Assembly (NCBI GenBank): GCA_003158855.1
Contig: PMLJ01000034.1
Coordinates: 1 to 64,000, forward strand
Length of the DNA: 64,000 nucleotides
Source of the DNA: Acidimicrobiaceae bacterium
GTDB lineage: Bacteria; Actinomycetota; Acidimicrobiia; Acidimicrobiales; RAAP-2
Direction: 5' to 3'
Shown in pieces: positions 1-9,238 of this stretch. The notes beneath the pieces were generated by a model that saw only the letters and a program-made list of their open reading frames with translations, did not search any database and was not told the origin of the DNA. How positions within the stretch are numbered: the first letter of the stretch is position 1; every line of letters starts with the position of its first letter. The translations under genes were made by a program, and so were the position numbers.

Positions 1-1056
1 GCCCCAGAGGTTCTCTTCGAAAACGAGCCTGAATGAGAGTGCGGTTGCTACGAGCGATATCAGGACTGCTGGTTCCAAGGCTGTAGATACGGTTCGTTTT
101 AGAACCCACATCGCTAGGAAAATCGCCAAGGCGATTGGAACGCCTCGGGAAATTGCCATCTCCACTGGACCATGGAGGTGCAGTTCCCACATCACGGTTC
201 CTTGGTCCGCTTGCGTCTGTCCTGAACCGATCACTGCGGACTTCATCGCGCGTCCAGATGTCACCACAACTAGGGGGGCGATGATGACTGACGCGGAGAC
301 AAGCGCAGCTGTTATGAATCTGAATCTTCGGCTCCAAAGAGTCATAGCGGCTAAAGGCACCAAGACTAAAATTGCAAACTGCTGAGAGATAAACGCGAGT
401 CCTAGTAGTGAACCTGACCAGGCCCACCGATTCAATCGCGCGCAGGCCATGCCACCCAAGGCCAATCCCATAGCTAACAAGTCTTGTGGATGGAAGAAAC
501 CTTGAATGCACATGAAGACGGGTGGCGCGACAGCGGTGAACAGGAGAACCGTCGGTTCCCAAACGCAACGTCCTCGGCCACAAGTTCGCAATAGTGAAAC
601 AACTCCGCCCATCAGGGCAAGCCAGCCCAGGTACCCGATTCGGAGAGTGGAAGCAATGGCATTCGATCTGGTGGACCATTGGGATATTGCGTTAAATGCA
701 GTTTGGCAGTGAGCACCGAGTTGAGTGTGATTGGGAAATGGAACGCTGTGGCCAATCCGGAACAATGCTGACAATCCCCCAGAGAGCAAAGGGTAGAGGG
801 GCGCCGTAAGTGGAAGATTGAAGGAACTTGACGGTGGGTAGGCACATGACAGGTGCCCGTGAGCTATCGCCCAAGTTGAATAGATGCTCACTTCAGCGTC
901 CGCTTGCGTCGGGCCCCCGAGCAAGGTGCAAAGTCCAACGAAGACTGCAGTGGCGATCAACCAACCAATGACACACTGCCATTGCGTAATTGGGCGCTCA
1001 AGCCAGGATTTCGGTCCTCCCGAGTGCGGACTGTCAATATCATTAGGCGAATTCAT
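1..1056 (-). CDS. Polytopic membrane protein, possible GT-C type glycosyltransferase (3' end beyond window)
   Basis: The frame is open from an ATG at 1056 to the first base of the window, giving 352 codons with no stop, so the C-terminus lies outside. The product has a short polar N-terminus and a hydrophobic segment near residues 27-50. Several further hydrophobic segments follow, including one after a HPQD motif near residue 210. A soluble N-terminus, an acidic residue pair after the first membrane span and many spans resemble GT-C sugar transferases that use lipid-linked donors. I could not place it in a named family. Its GC content is visibly lower than that of the genes to the right, consistent with acquired DNA. 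Nothing useful can be said about its operon because the next gene is not visible. Confidence 0.55.
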   Translation of the reverse strand, partial: MNSPNDIDSPHSGGPKSWLERPITQWQCVIGWLIATAVFVGLCTLLGGPTQADAEVSIYSTWAIAHGHLSCAYPPSSSFNLPLTAPLYPLLSGGLSALFRIGHSVPFPNHTQLGAHCQTAFNAISQWSTRSNAIASTLRIGYLGWLALMGGVVSLLRTCGRGRCVWEPTVLLFTAVAPPVFMCIQGFFHPQDLLAMGLALGGMACARLNRWAWSGSLLGLAFISQQFAILVLVPLAAMTLWSRRFRFITAALVSASVIIAPLVVVTSGRAMKSAVIGSGQTQADQGTVMWELHLHGPVEMAISRGVPIALAIFLAMWVLKRTVSTALEPAVLISLVATALSFRLVFEENLWG

Positions 1057-1382
1057 CTGGAATAACCTTGTCACGCTCCATTGATTCAATCTTCGGATTC
1101 TCATGTCCGCGACACATTTTCACCTTGAAAATACGCTAGTTGAAACCTAAGCCCAATCTCCTTTCATCTTGCAAGACCTGGTCGAGCCAAATCGTCGTAA
1201 TTCAAGTTGAGGAGTCATTAGCAAGATTCAATGTTCCAAGTTGTGATGGTCGATGTCGAGCCGCTACGGGATCATGCTGGCGCAGATTTCGACATCGCAA
1301 TCCCACGCTTCATCCCACATACGAAACCGACGCCATCAGACGAATCCGACACCACCGGACCATTCCGACCGTTTGCATCCAC

Positions 1383-1424
1383 CTCATAATCCCTCGGTCG
1401 TGGGTTCGATCCCCACCGGTGCTA
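1383..1424 (+). other. 3' half of a CAU-anticodon tRNA (tRNA-Met-like), possible att site
   Basis: The fragment starts with a seven-base anticodon loop CTCATAA (1383-1389). It continues through the 3' anticodon stem TCCCT, a variable region, a perfect T-arm (GTGGG, TTCGATC, CCCAC) and a 3' acceptor strand CGGTGCT with discriminator A at 1424. The matching 5' half is absent: neither AGCACCG nor a partner for TCCCT occurs at the right distance upstream. A tRNA piece running from anticodon loop to 3' end is what tyrosine-recombinase integration leaves behind. The lower-GC sequence on its left fits an island boundary. It cannot make a tRNA itself. Confidence 0.6.
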
Positions 1425-1428
1425 CTAG

Positions 1429-1444
1429 GGGGACTTACGAGAAA
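1429..1444 (+). repeat. Left copy of a 16-bp inverted repeat flanking the beta-propeller gene
   Basis: GGGGACTTACGAGAAA occurs here, 4 nt after the tRNA fragment. It occurs again in inverted orientation at 2843-2858. The pair brackets the secreted beta-propeller gene. No transposase lies between the copies. The rest of 1057-1542 holds only the tRNA fragment; the open frames there have no family resemblance. Confidence 0.6.
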
Positions 1445-1542
1445 TCGAGAACTCTGATACGAGAATTCCGGTGTGAAACCCGCGAACGCCGCGGGCCGCT
1501 CATCGAGACGTGAGGCCCCGCCGTAACGGCCTGGGAGCCGGG

Positions 1543-2583
1543 CTACTTGATGAGACGAACCAGTGAACCGTTAGACGCGTTGAGTTCGGTGACCGAGTTG
1601 CGGGCCAAGTTGGTGACCCAGACATCCCCGGTCGATAGCGCGATTCCGTCGGGCATGTTGAAGTGGCCAGCTGCTGTACTGATCACCCGAACGCGAGTAC
1701 CGTTCGCGGCGTTGAACTCGGAGACCGAGAAGTCCACGATATTGGCCACCCAGACTTTGGAGCCATCCGCGGCGATGGCGCCGACTCCGTTGTTGGAGTT
1801 GCCGTCGCTGCTGACCACGCGCAACCGAGCACCGTCGGACCCGTTGAGCTCGGTGACCACGCTCCCGATGGGCAGGACCCACAGGTCGGTCCCGGCGGCC
1901 GCCAGGGCGGCCGGCATGTAGTACGCGGCGCCCTTTCGGTTGATGACTCGAACGAGCGACCCATTCGAGGTGTTCAACTCAACCAGTGGGCTGCCCTCGC
2001 TATTGGCGACCCACACGTGGCGCCCAACGACGAGCACGGCATCTGGCACAGAGAACCGATCCTTCGAATCATCGATGACGCGCACGAGCGAACCGTCGGA
2101 GGAGTTCAGCTCAGTGAGCGAATTCCCAATATTACCCTCGGGAGTCGTCGTCGGCACGAGCGGGCCGTTGGTGATCCACACGTGACGGTCGCCGACCGAA
2201 ATGGCGTTCGGACTGTCGAATCCGTCGGACGGACTCTGGATGACCCGGATCAGGCGACCGGTGGTGGCGTTCAGCTCCGTCACCGAGTTGCCTTTCTCGT
2301 CCACCACCCAGAGGTGGCCGTCACCGCAGCCCAGCGCGGCGGGGTAGTCGCCCGAGGAGAGGACCCGGATCACCGAACCCGTGGCCTCATTGATCTCCGT
2401 CACCGAGTTGCCTTGCTGATTGGCTACCCACACCCGGTTCCCGCAGGCAGCAATGGCCGTGGGGTGGTCGAAATGGGCGGGAGTCGAAGCGACGGCGTTC
2501 GAGGCCCAGGCGAACGGAATCGCGACACAAGCGGCGAGAATGGACGCAGAGAGGCGACCAAGAGACCGATACTTCATGATCAT
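1543..2583 (-). CDS. Secreted seven-bladed beta-propeller protein (YncE/Vgb-like repeats)
   Basis: The product consists of a signal peptide followed by seven copies of a ~40-residue repeat. Each repeat has a VWVAN-type strand, then SVTELN and a turn ending SLVRVI. Seven such repeats should close one complete beta-propeller, and the last repeat ends exactly at the C-terminus. The frame is open further upstream, but the sequence before the paired ATG codons at 2583/2577 is non-hydrophobic and unlike the repeats. After these ATGs comes a basic residue, a hydrophobic run and an A-x-A site, so translation probably starts there. No enzyme motif is visible; such proteins often bind ligands or partners outside the cell. 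No partner gene is adjacent. Function unknown. Confidence 0.7.
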   Translation of the reverse strand: MIMKYRSLGRLSASILAACVAIPFAWASNAVASTPAHFDHPTAIAACGNRVWVANQQGNSVTEINEATGSVIRVLSSGDYPAALGCGDGHLWVVDEKGNSVTELNATTGRLIRVIQSPSDGFDSPNAISVGDRHVWITNGPLVPTTTPEGNIGNSLTELNSSDGSLVRVIDDSKDRFSVPDAVLVVGRHVWVANSEGSPLVELNTSNGSLVRVINRKGAAYYMPAALAAAGTDLWVLPIGSVVTELNGSDGARLRVVSSDGNSNNGVGAIAADGSKVWVANIVDFSVSEFNAANGTRVRVISTAAGHFNMPDGIALSTGDVWVTNLARNSVTELNASNGSLVRLIK

Positions 2584-3043
2584 TGACGGGCGCAGCACGT
2601 GAACCCCCTGCAACGTTCGTGGTGGACTTCTGGACACCATACTGTCCTGGACTTCTCGCAGGGGCACGGAGGGAGAGACGCAACGCTCCACCTCAAAGTG
2701 TTGCGACCTCGAAGCAGTGCACCGGCTCTCGAGCCGAACCGCGAATTGGTTACGACAAATCGGTCGTGACGACTCCGCTCCTGAGGCGTGACACCTTGGA
2801 GCCGGCAATCACGAAACCGCGGTCACGACAAGGGCTTGAGGTTTTCTCGTAAGTCCCCACCAGTCCGGTCAAGTCAATTCAGGAGTCAACTTCCACAATG
2901 CGACCGCCCTCCGCGATGCAGTTTGCGTGTGCCGCGATACAGGGGATGCCCCATCACGAGCCAATCCTGAAGAGCACTGTCGCTACGACTGAGGCGTACT
3001 CGTCCCACTGAAGGGTTCAGTGCAGGGTGACAGTGCCGACCCT
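2584..3043. other. Intergenic stretch without a supported gene
   Basis: Contains the right copy of the 16-bp inverted repeat and the upstream region of the beta-propeller gene. I see no further gene, RNA or clear terminator. Confidence 0.5.
2843..2858 (-). repeat. Right copy of the 16-bp inverted repeat
   Basis: Reverse complement of 1429-1444, with a perfect 16-bp match. Outside the core the two flanks share only short similarity, so the repeat is not obviously longer. Confidence 0.6.
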
Positions 3044-5173
3044 CTACCCCCAGTTAGCCGGCACGCGGGCGAGTAGGGCCTCCACCTCGTCGGCTGGTAC
3101 GGCGGGTGAGAAGAGGTAGCCCTGGCCGAACTCGCAGTGCAGGAGGCGCAGGCGCTCGAACTGTGCCCGCGTCTCGATCCCCTCGGCGAGCAGAGTCACG
3201 TTGAGTTTCTTTCCCAGCGAGACGATCGTCTCGAGGAGCGTGTCGTTGCGGGCGCTCTGCTGGGGTGGGCTGACGAAGGAACGGTCGATCTTGATGATCT
3301 TCGGGTGCAGCAGCGCGAGGTAGGAGAGCGAGGTGTACCCGGTACCGAAGTCGTCGAGCGCGACAGCAATCCCGAGGCGATTGAGGTGCTCAATCACGCT
3401 CAACGTCTCAGCGACGTCGAGCAGGGTCACGCTTTCGGTGATCTCGATGATGAGGCGTTCTGGGATAAGTCCGCTCGTCCGTAAGCCTCCTTCAATCATC
3501 GATACGAGGCCCGGGTCGTGAAACTGGTGTGCGGAGAGGTTGACCGTGACGTAGGGTCGGCTGGTTCGAGCACCTGTACGATCCCAGGAACTGGCCGCGC
3601 TCACGGCCTCGCGCAATGCGAAGGCGCCGAGATCCAAGATGAGTTCGCTCTGTTCGGCCAGCGGTATGAACACGTCGGGGGGCACCCATCCCCGCTCGGG
3701 GTGTTGCCAGCGCATCAGCGCCTCGAAACCGACCACCTCGGTCGTGGCGAGATCGACGATGGGCTGGTAGTGCATCGAAATCTGACCGGCTTGAAGAGCT
3801 TGGCGCAACTCCTGCAAGAGCGCGAAGCGGCTGGTCGCCTGCTCGCGCATGCTGGGAGTGAAGAGAACATGGTGGCCCTTGCCCTGGCGTTTGGCTTCGT
3901 ACATGGCGACGTCGGCGTCCCTGATAGATTCGGTGAAGTCCGTACTCGTTGCGTCACAGACCACGACTCCGATGCTCGCGTGCTGTGCGAGGTACGCCCC
4001 ATCGATGGAAAACGGTTCGGCGAGCGCACCAAGAAGACGTTTGGCTACCTGCTCGGCCTGAGCCGGGGAGGTCAGTCCCTCGGCCAGATAGAGGAACTCG
4101 TCGCCACCGAAGCGACACAGCGTGTCCGAGGAACGAGTCACCTGGTCGAAGCGGCGCGCAATCGCCACAAGCAACTTGTCGCCAACGAAGTGGCCGAGAG
4201 TGTCGTTCACCCCCTTGAAGTCATCGAGGTCCACTAACAACACCGCGTTGAGCCCGCCTTGGCGAACGACCTTGGCGTGCGCCTGTGAGAGCCGGTCCTC
4301 AAAGAGCACCCGGTTGGCGAGTCCCGTGAGCGGGTCGTGCAGTGCTTGGTGGGAAAGCTGGGCGGTGAGCGCCCGCTCCTCGGTGATGTCGCGCTCTGAC
4401 ATGACGAAGTAGAGCGTCCTTCCTTCGGGGTCGCGGGCGGTGGACCTGTGCACCTCGGCGACTATCACTCGCCCGTCCCTGTGCACGTAGCGCTTGGCAT
4501 AAGTCACTTGATCGGTATCGCCGGAGGTCACGCGGTGGTGGGCCTCCTCACTGATGCCCAGGTCCTCGGGATAGGTGAATGGAGTCGAGTCGTGCCCGAG
4601 AAGTTCCTCCCTGGTGCGTCCGACCATCTGACAGAAGGCGTCGTTGACTGCCAGGATCTTGTCCTCGAGATCGGCGAAGACCATTCCGGCTACGTTGCTC
4701 TCGAACGCGAGGCGGAAGCGCTGCTCGCTCTCCGAGAGCGCCTCGGCGGTGGCCAGCGCATGTAGTTCGAACTCAGTGCGGACTTGCTCTGCTGCCCTCC
4801 GGGCGCGGTCATCGCGGATCATCACTACAACCCACTTTTTGCCGTCAAGGGCGAGGGGCGAGAGGGCGATTTCAACCGCGAGTTCGTTGCCGTCGTGACG
4901 CAAAATCGTGAGATCTAGGCGGCGCCCCATGTCACGTGCGCTCGGGTCCCGGGCGTACTCTTCGCGAAGTACGACGTGCGCATCACGTTCCCGCGACGGC
5001 ACGAGCATATCGACGGCCTGACCGACCAACTCGTCGCGCGTGTAGCCAGTCAGGACCGTGAGGTGATCGTTCGCGTAACGGATCATGCCGTGCTCGTCGA
5101 CGAAGGCGATCCCGTCGGGCAGCACCTCAAGCAGGTGGTTCCAGGAGAGGGGATAATCCTCCAAATAGCTCAA
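3044..5173 (-). CDS. PAS-PAS-GGDEF-EAL cyclic-di-GMP turnover protein (paralog 1)
   Basis: This 709-residue cytosolic protein can in principle both make and break cyclic di-GMP. In order it has a PAS domain (~10-125), a second PAS domain with PAC motif (~145-265), GGDEF (~275-440) and EAL (~450-700). The GGDEF signature is intact (356-360) and the inhibitory RxxD I-site (RSSD, 347-350) lies five residues before it. EAL residues are also present: EAL (484-486), NLS, ITE, DDFG (607-610), KID and AEGIET. No membrane segment or signal peptide is seen, so the PAS domains probably sense an internal signal such as redox state or a ligand. Translation likely starts at TTG 5173, 10 nt after GGGAG. Paralogs 2 and 3 lie just upstream on the same strand. 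Confidence 0.93.
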   Translation of the reverse strand: MSYLEDYPLSWNHLLEVLPDGIAFVDEHGMIRYANDHLTVLTGYTRDELVGQAVDMLVPSRERDAHVVLREEYARDPSARDMGRRLDLTILRHDGNELAVEIALSPLALDGKKWVVVMIRDDRARRAAEQVRTEFELHALATAEALSESEQRFRLAFESNVAGMVFADLEDKILAVNDAFCQMVGRTREELLGHDSTPFTYPEDLGISEEAHHRVTSGDTDQVTYAKRYVHRDGRVIVAEVHRSTARDPEGRTLYFVMSERDITEERALTAQLSHQALHDPLTGLANRVLFEDRLSQAHAKVVRQGGLNAVLLVDLDDFKGVNDTLGHFVGDKLLVAIARRFDQVTRSSDTLCRFGGDEFLYLAEGLTSPAQAEQVAKRLLGALAEPFSIDGAYLAQHASIGVVVCDATSTDFTESIRDADVAMYEAKRQGKGHHVLFTPSMREQATSRFALLQELRQALQAGQISMHYQPIVDLATTEVVGFEALMRWQHPERGWVPPDVFIPLAEQSELILDLGAFALREAVSAASSWDRTGARTSRPYVTVNLSAHQFHDPGLVSMIEGGLRTSGLIPERLIIEITESVTLLDVAETLSVIEHLNRLGIAVALDDFGTGYTSLSYLALLHPKIIKIDRSFVSPPQQSARNDTLLETIVSLGKKLNVTLLAEGIETRAQFERLRLLHCEFGQGYLFSPAVPADEVEALLARVPANWG

Positions 5174-5615
5174 GATGCGTTTGCTCCCGTCCGACTTGCT
5201 GAACTAGCGAAATGCAACGCCTACCATGCATATTGACACAAGAACAGAACCGTGCCCATGGGAGAGATTCATGGGCATGTTAAGCATCGAAGCCTGCACC
5301 ATTCGGACCTTCCTGGTCGAATCCGCCAACCGCAGATTGTTGATGTCCGTCCTTCGCCAGGAACATGGACACTGCATGATCGCGTTCAAAGATCTCGTGG
5401 AACGAGTCAGAGGGATGGCGGAATCGTCAGAAGCGAGCGCGAATACGGGCGACCCGTCGATCTTCAGTCCATGGACGGGGAGTTCGATGAATCACGACTT
5501 GAATGAGTACCCCACGCTCGAGACAATCCCGGTAAAAGGCCCCGCGTTGGAGAGCAGGCCGACTTCACGCCGTAGCTCCGCCACGAGCTCCCCAGGACGT
5601 GCTATCCAGCGACTC
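5174..5615. other. Intergenic region with an 8-bp inverted repeat
   Basis: No supported gene. TGCCCATG (5253-5260) and CATGGGCA (5270-5277) form a perfect inverted repeat with a 9-nt spacer, about 80 nt upstream of the first GGDEF-EAL gene. It could be an operator or hairpin; I see no equivalent upstream of the other two paralogs. Confidence 0.4.
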
Positions 5616-7751
5616 TCAATCGTCCAGCAGCCGACCGAGCATGTTCGCCGTCTCCTCGGCGGGAACCGCAGGTGACCACAGGAATCCTTGGCCGAGATCG
5701 CAGTCGAGGTTGTGAAGGCGTTCGAGTTGGGCTGAAGTCTCGATCCCCTCGGCGAGCACGGTCATGTTGAGCTTGTTGCCGAGCGTGACGATCGCCTCAA
5801 GCAACGTGTCGCTTCGTTCCTTGTCGTGTCTTGGACGAACAAAGGATTGGTCGATCTTGATGATCCTTGGGTTCAGGGCCGCGAGGTATGAGAGAGAGGA
5901 GTAACCCGTACCAAAATCATCGAGGGCGACACCAACCTTGAGGCGGTTCAGCTGCTCCATGACATTCATTGTCTCGACGATGTCCACCAGCGCCACACCC
6001 TCGGTGACCTCCAGGATGAGACGATCCGGCTCGAGCCCGCTTCGCCCGAGTTCTGCTTCGATCATGGCCACAAGGCCGGGATCGTGGAACTGTCGCGCCG
6101 AGAGATTGACCGTCACGTACGGGGCGTCGGCCTGAGCATCACTTGCTCCCCAGGAGCTGGCGGCGGCCATGGCCTGGCCCAGCGCGAACGAGCCAAGTTC
6201 CAGAATGAGGTCGCTCTGCTCGGCGAGGGGAATGAACACGTCGGGGGGTACCCATCCTCGCTCGGAATGCTGCCAGCGCATCAGCGCCTCGAAACCAACC
6301 ACCTTGGTCGTCGTGAGATCGATGATGGGCTGGTAGTGCATCAAGAGCTCGCCGCAGGTCAATGCGTGGCGCAGTTCCAGGATGAGCGCGAAGCGGCTTA
6401 CGGCCTCAAGGCCAATGTCGGGGGTGAAGGTGACAACGTGACCGTGGCCTCGGCGCTTGGCCTCGTACATCGCGGCGTCGGCGTTCTGGACGAGTTCGAC
6501 GTTGTCCGCGCTCTCGCCGTCCCAGACCACGATTCCGACGCTCGCCCGTTGTTCGAGTTTGACCCGATCGAAAGAAAACGGCTCGGTCAGTGTCTCGAGA
6601 AGTCGATCCGCTATCACTTTGGCCTCGGCGGACGAGGCCAATCCCTCGGCCAAGTACAGGAACTCGTCACCCCCGAAACGGCACAGCGTGTCCGTCGAGC
6701 GGGTGACCTGCTCGAAGCGGTTGGCAAGGGTTACGAGCAGTTGGTCGCCGACCAAGTGGCCGTACGCATCATTCACTCCCTTGAAGTCATCGAGGTCCAA
6801 CAGCAACACGGCACCGAGTTTTCCTTCGCGGGCGACCCTCGCGCGGGCTTGGTCGAGCCGATCATCGAAGAGGGCCCGGTTGGCGAGCCCCGTGAGCGGG
6901 TCGTGCAACGCCTGGTAGGAAAGCTGGGCGGCGAGCGCCCGCTCCTCGGTGATGTCGCGCACCGAGGAGATGAAGTAGAGTGCCGCGCCGCTCTCGTCGC
7001 GGGCCGAACAGATCGACACTTCGACGACACCGATTCGCCCGTTCTTGTGCAGGAAGCGCTTGCCGTAGCGATCCTGGTCTATTTCGCCGGACTTGATGCG
7101 CCGGTAGATATCTTCGGTGACGCCTATGTCCTCAGGGTGGGTGAAGTGCTTCGAGTCGCGCCCGATCAGTTCTTCCCTGGTGCGCCCGCTCATCCGACAG
7201 AAGGCGTCGTTTACTGCCAGAAACAAGCCATCCTGGTCGCTGAAGACCATGGGGGCCATATTCCCCTCGAACGCGAGACGGAAGCGCTGCTCACTTTGCG
7301 CCAGCGCCGCGGCGGCGGTGGCCTCGATGTCGATGGCGTGGCTCACGGCGATGATGCGGGCTCGTTCGGCGGCTCTTTGAGTTGTGTTGTCACGGATTTC
7401 CACGACGACCCATGATTGGGTGTCGACGCAGAGCCGTGAGAAGGCGAAGTCGACGGGCAACTCACTACCATCGCGGCACAGGATGGCGTGATTTGGATCG
7501 TGCAGTATCTGCGGAGTACTCAGGTCGCCCGCGCACCCGTGGCGTGTCATGAAGTGCTCGTCACGTTGTAGAGGCGGTACGAGAACCTGAATGTCTTGGC
7601 CGACGAGTTCCTCTAGCGGGTAACCCGTCATATCGGCGAGGCGCTGGTTGAGATCACCGATGACCCCATGATCATCAATGAGGGCAATCCCGCCGGGTAG
7701 CGCTTCCAGCAGATTCTGCACGCCCACAGGATGGTCTTCGAAGTACCTCAC
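5616..7751 (-). CDS. PAS-PAS-GGDEF-EAL cyclic-di-GMP turnover protein (paralog 2)
   Basis: The domain order is the same as paralog 1: two PAS domains, GGDEF and EAL, about 711 residues and no membrane segment. It has the intact CRFGGDEF motif, the I-site RSTD five residues before it, and an intact EAL catalytic set (FEALMRW, NLS, DDFGTGYSS, IKID, AEGIET). The open frame extends to 7946. The GTG at 7751 is preferred because GAAGG lies 6 nt upstream and the product then aligns with the start of paralog 1 (VRYFEDHP against MSYLEDYP). The extra upstream residues are low-complexity and lack a counterpart. It is probably a tandem duplicate whose divergent PAS domains tune it to a different signal. 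Confidence 0.92.
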   Translation of the reverse strand: MRYFEDHPVGVQNLLEALPGGIALIDDHGVIGDLNQRLADMTGYPLEELVGQDIQVLVPPLQRDEHFMTRHGCAGDLSTPQILHDPNHAILCRDGSELPVDFAFSRLCVDTQSWVVVEIRDNTTQRAAERARIIAVSHAIDIEATAAAALAQSEQRFRLAFEGNMAPMVFSDQDGLFLAVNDAFCRMSGRTREELIGRDSKHFTHPEDIGVTEDIYRRIKSGEIDQDRYGKRFLHKNGRIGVVEVSICSARDESGAALYFISSVRDITEERALAAQLSYQALHDPLTGLANRALFDDRLDQARARVAREGKLGAVLLLDLDDFKGVNDAYGHLVGDQLLVTLANRFEQVTRSTDTLCRFGGDEFLYLAEGLASSAEAKVIADRLLETLTEPFSFDRVKLEQRASVGIVVWDGESADNVELVQNADAAMYEAKRRGHGHVVTFTPDIGLEAVSRFALILELRHALTCGELLMHYQPIIDLTTTKVVGFEALMRWQHSERGWVPPDVFIPLAEQSDLILELGSFALGQAMAAASSWGASDAQADAPYVTVNLSARQFHDPGLVAMIEAELGRSGLEPDRLILEVTEGVALVDIVETMNVMEQLNRLKVGVALDDFGTGYSSLSYLAALNPRIIKIDQSFVRPRHDKERSDTLLEAIVTLGNKLNMTVLAEGIETSAQLERLHNLDCDLGQGFLWSPAVPAEETANMLGRLLDD

Positions 7752-7932
7752 GATACGCCTTCTTTCATTCACCTCATTGCGCTGGCGGAGCGAAGAATTG
7801 AAGAAATTGCCATATGGTGGGACATTAGTTCTTTCAACCTTCGCGAACTGGTCACGGATGCCAAGATTTGACTTGCGGCCGGGACCCGGCGCCTCGGTGT
7901 CTCGGCCGCCGCCACGCGGTGCAGGAGTGCGC

Positions 7933-8151
7933 ATGAGAGACCTCACGGTTCAACCCATGAGCGAATCCGACGCCGCCCGGCGACTGCTCCTCCAGCACGT
8001 GGGAATTCCGATGAGTTCGATTCAATCCAACATCATTGGACCGTTGGAACCGCAGGCAGCGATCTCGTGGATCTTGGATCGTGAGGTGTACTCCCACCGG
8101 CCCGCTCGGGGGATTTCGTCAAGTGAACATCGAGTACCACTTATGAACTGA
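7933..8151 (+). CDS. Small hypothetical protein, 72 aa
   Basis: A short open frame with an ATG five nucleotides after a perfect AGGAG. The product is soluble, has no recognised motif, and ends in TGA at 8149-8151. It lies divergently from the second GGDEF-EAL gene and points toward the collagen-like gene. The ribosome-binding site is the main evidence; nothing else confirms that it is expressed. Confidence 0.35.
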   Translation: MRDLTVQPMSESDAARRLLLQHVGIPMSSIQSNIIGPLEPQAAISWILDREVYSHRPARGISSSEHRVPLMN

Positions 8152-8329
8152 GGAGGTCATCCATCCCAGCGCCGATACATCAATGACCTAGACGCTCATT
8201 CCTCGGCCTGACGTCATCGCATCGAGACGGATGATCTTCTGCGCTAGCGAGTCGACAATAAACGCGTCGGTTGCTTCAATGGTCACCTATTCACGGCTCA
8301 GGAAAAAGTAAGGTACTACGGGCCCGCAA

Positions 8330-8362
8330 TTGATCGACGACTGAATTGCCGCCGTCGATCAA
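8330..8362 (+). promoter_or_regulatory. 10-bp inverted repeat upstream of the collagen-like gene
   Basis: TTGATCGACG (8330-8339) and CGTCGATCAA (8353-8362) are perfect inverted arms with a 13-nt spacer. They lie 57 nt before the GTG of the collagen-like gene. The element could be a 5'-UTR hairpin or an operator. The sequence alone does not decide between these. Confidence 0.45.
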
Positions 8363-8418
8363 GACCGTCGCTCGTCTCGGTGTCACAAGTAGTGAACCGA
8401 GCAGAAGGAGCTTTTAGC

Positions 8419-9213
8419 GTGAAAACCAACAAATGGATGTTCAGAGGGCTCGCCGCAGGCGTACTACTCACGGTAGCGAGCATCGCTACCGCGGCTGCGT
8501 CAACAACGAGCTCGACGACCTCGCCTTATCAGGCGTGTTCGACGTCCACTCACGTGCTTTCATTGGAAGTGAATGGCAAGTGCTCCACCGGTGCGCACGT
8601 CGTCATGATTTCAGGTCGAGGCGCTACTGGCACGAGTGGTGCCACGGGCGCGACCGGCGCTGCTGGCCTCAACGGCACCCCGGGCGTTGGACTCATGGGC
8701 GCGCAGGGAATTCAAGGTATCCAAGGCGCGCAGGGTGTGGCGGGCGTCGCCGGTTCGTCGGGTAGTGCCGCCGCGGTCTACTACCACCAGACCATCGCGA
8801 CCCCGGGAGCCGACCAGGCTGACCCCGCAACCGTGACGTTGGCGACCATCGGTCCGTTCACCGTCACCGGCTCGTGCTACCTGTCCGGCTCCACCGCGTA
8901 CGTGTCGACCGTCGTTTCCACCACCCAGGACCACTCGGCCCTGAGCGACTACGACGCGGACGCCTACCACCCGGACTGGATGTCCGCCGACACGTACAAC
9001 GTTGGGACCAGTCTGAGCGGTTCGCAGGGCAACCCGTCATTCGAGGGTCCGAATGACGGAACCACCGCGTTCGCTTCGGCCGACGGCAGTACCTTCGTCA
9101 ACCTCTCGCCGGGCGTTGGGTCGTACGTCGGCTCCGGCGGCGGCGCGACAGTTCCCGCATGCTCGTTCTTCGGCTTCTACAGCTCGAACGTCAGCAGTAC
9201 GCCTCTCGCGTAA
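8419..9213 (+). CDS. Secreted collagen-like (Gly-X-Y) protein
   Basis: The 264-residue product begins with a basic stretch and a hydrophobic signal peptide ending in AAA-ST. A Thr/Ser-rich linker with one Cys pair follows, then about 16 Gly-X-Y triplets (GAT, GTS, GLN, GTP, GIQ, GAQ, GVA), interrupted once by GVGLM. The last ~150 residues form a non-repetitive domain with two Cys. Gly-X-Y runs of this kind form collagen-like triple helices in bacterial surface or exported proteins. The GTG at 8419 is chosen over the upstream frame because AAGGAG lies 8 nt before it. No cell-wall anchor motif is seen. It sits between cyclic-di-GMP genes, so a role in surface attachment under that second messenger is possible but not shown. 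Confidence 0.78.
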   Translation: MKTNKWMFRGLAAGVLLTVASIATAAASTTSSTTSPYQACSTSTHVLSLEVNGKCSTGAHVVMISGRGATGTSGATGATGAAGLNGTPGVGLMGAQGIQGIQGAQGVAGVAGSSGSAAAVYYHQTIATPGADQADPATVTLATIGPFTVTGSCYLSGSTAYVSTVVSTTQDHSALSDYDADAYHPDWMSADTYNVGTSLSGSQGNPSFEGPNDGTTAFASADGSTFVNLSPGVGSYVGSGGGATVPACSFFGFYSSNVSSTPLA

Positions 9214-9238
9214 GAACCACCTTCACTGAACGGTAGCG

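Noticed and set aside
1140-1513. Open frames over the tRNA fragment
   Set aside because: They cross the tRNA-like sequence, have no family resemblance or ribosome-binding site, and occupy a stretch better explained as an integration scar.
1663-2586. Long plus-strand frame opposite the beta-propeller gene
   Set aside because: It mirrors the repeat-rich minus-strand gene and gives a His/Arg/Gly-rich product typical of antisense shadows.
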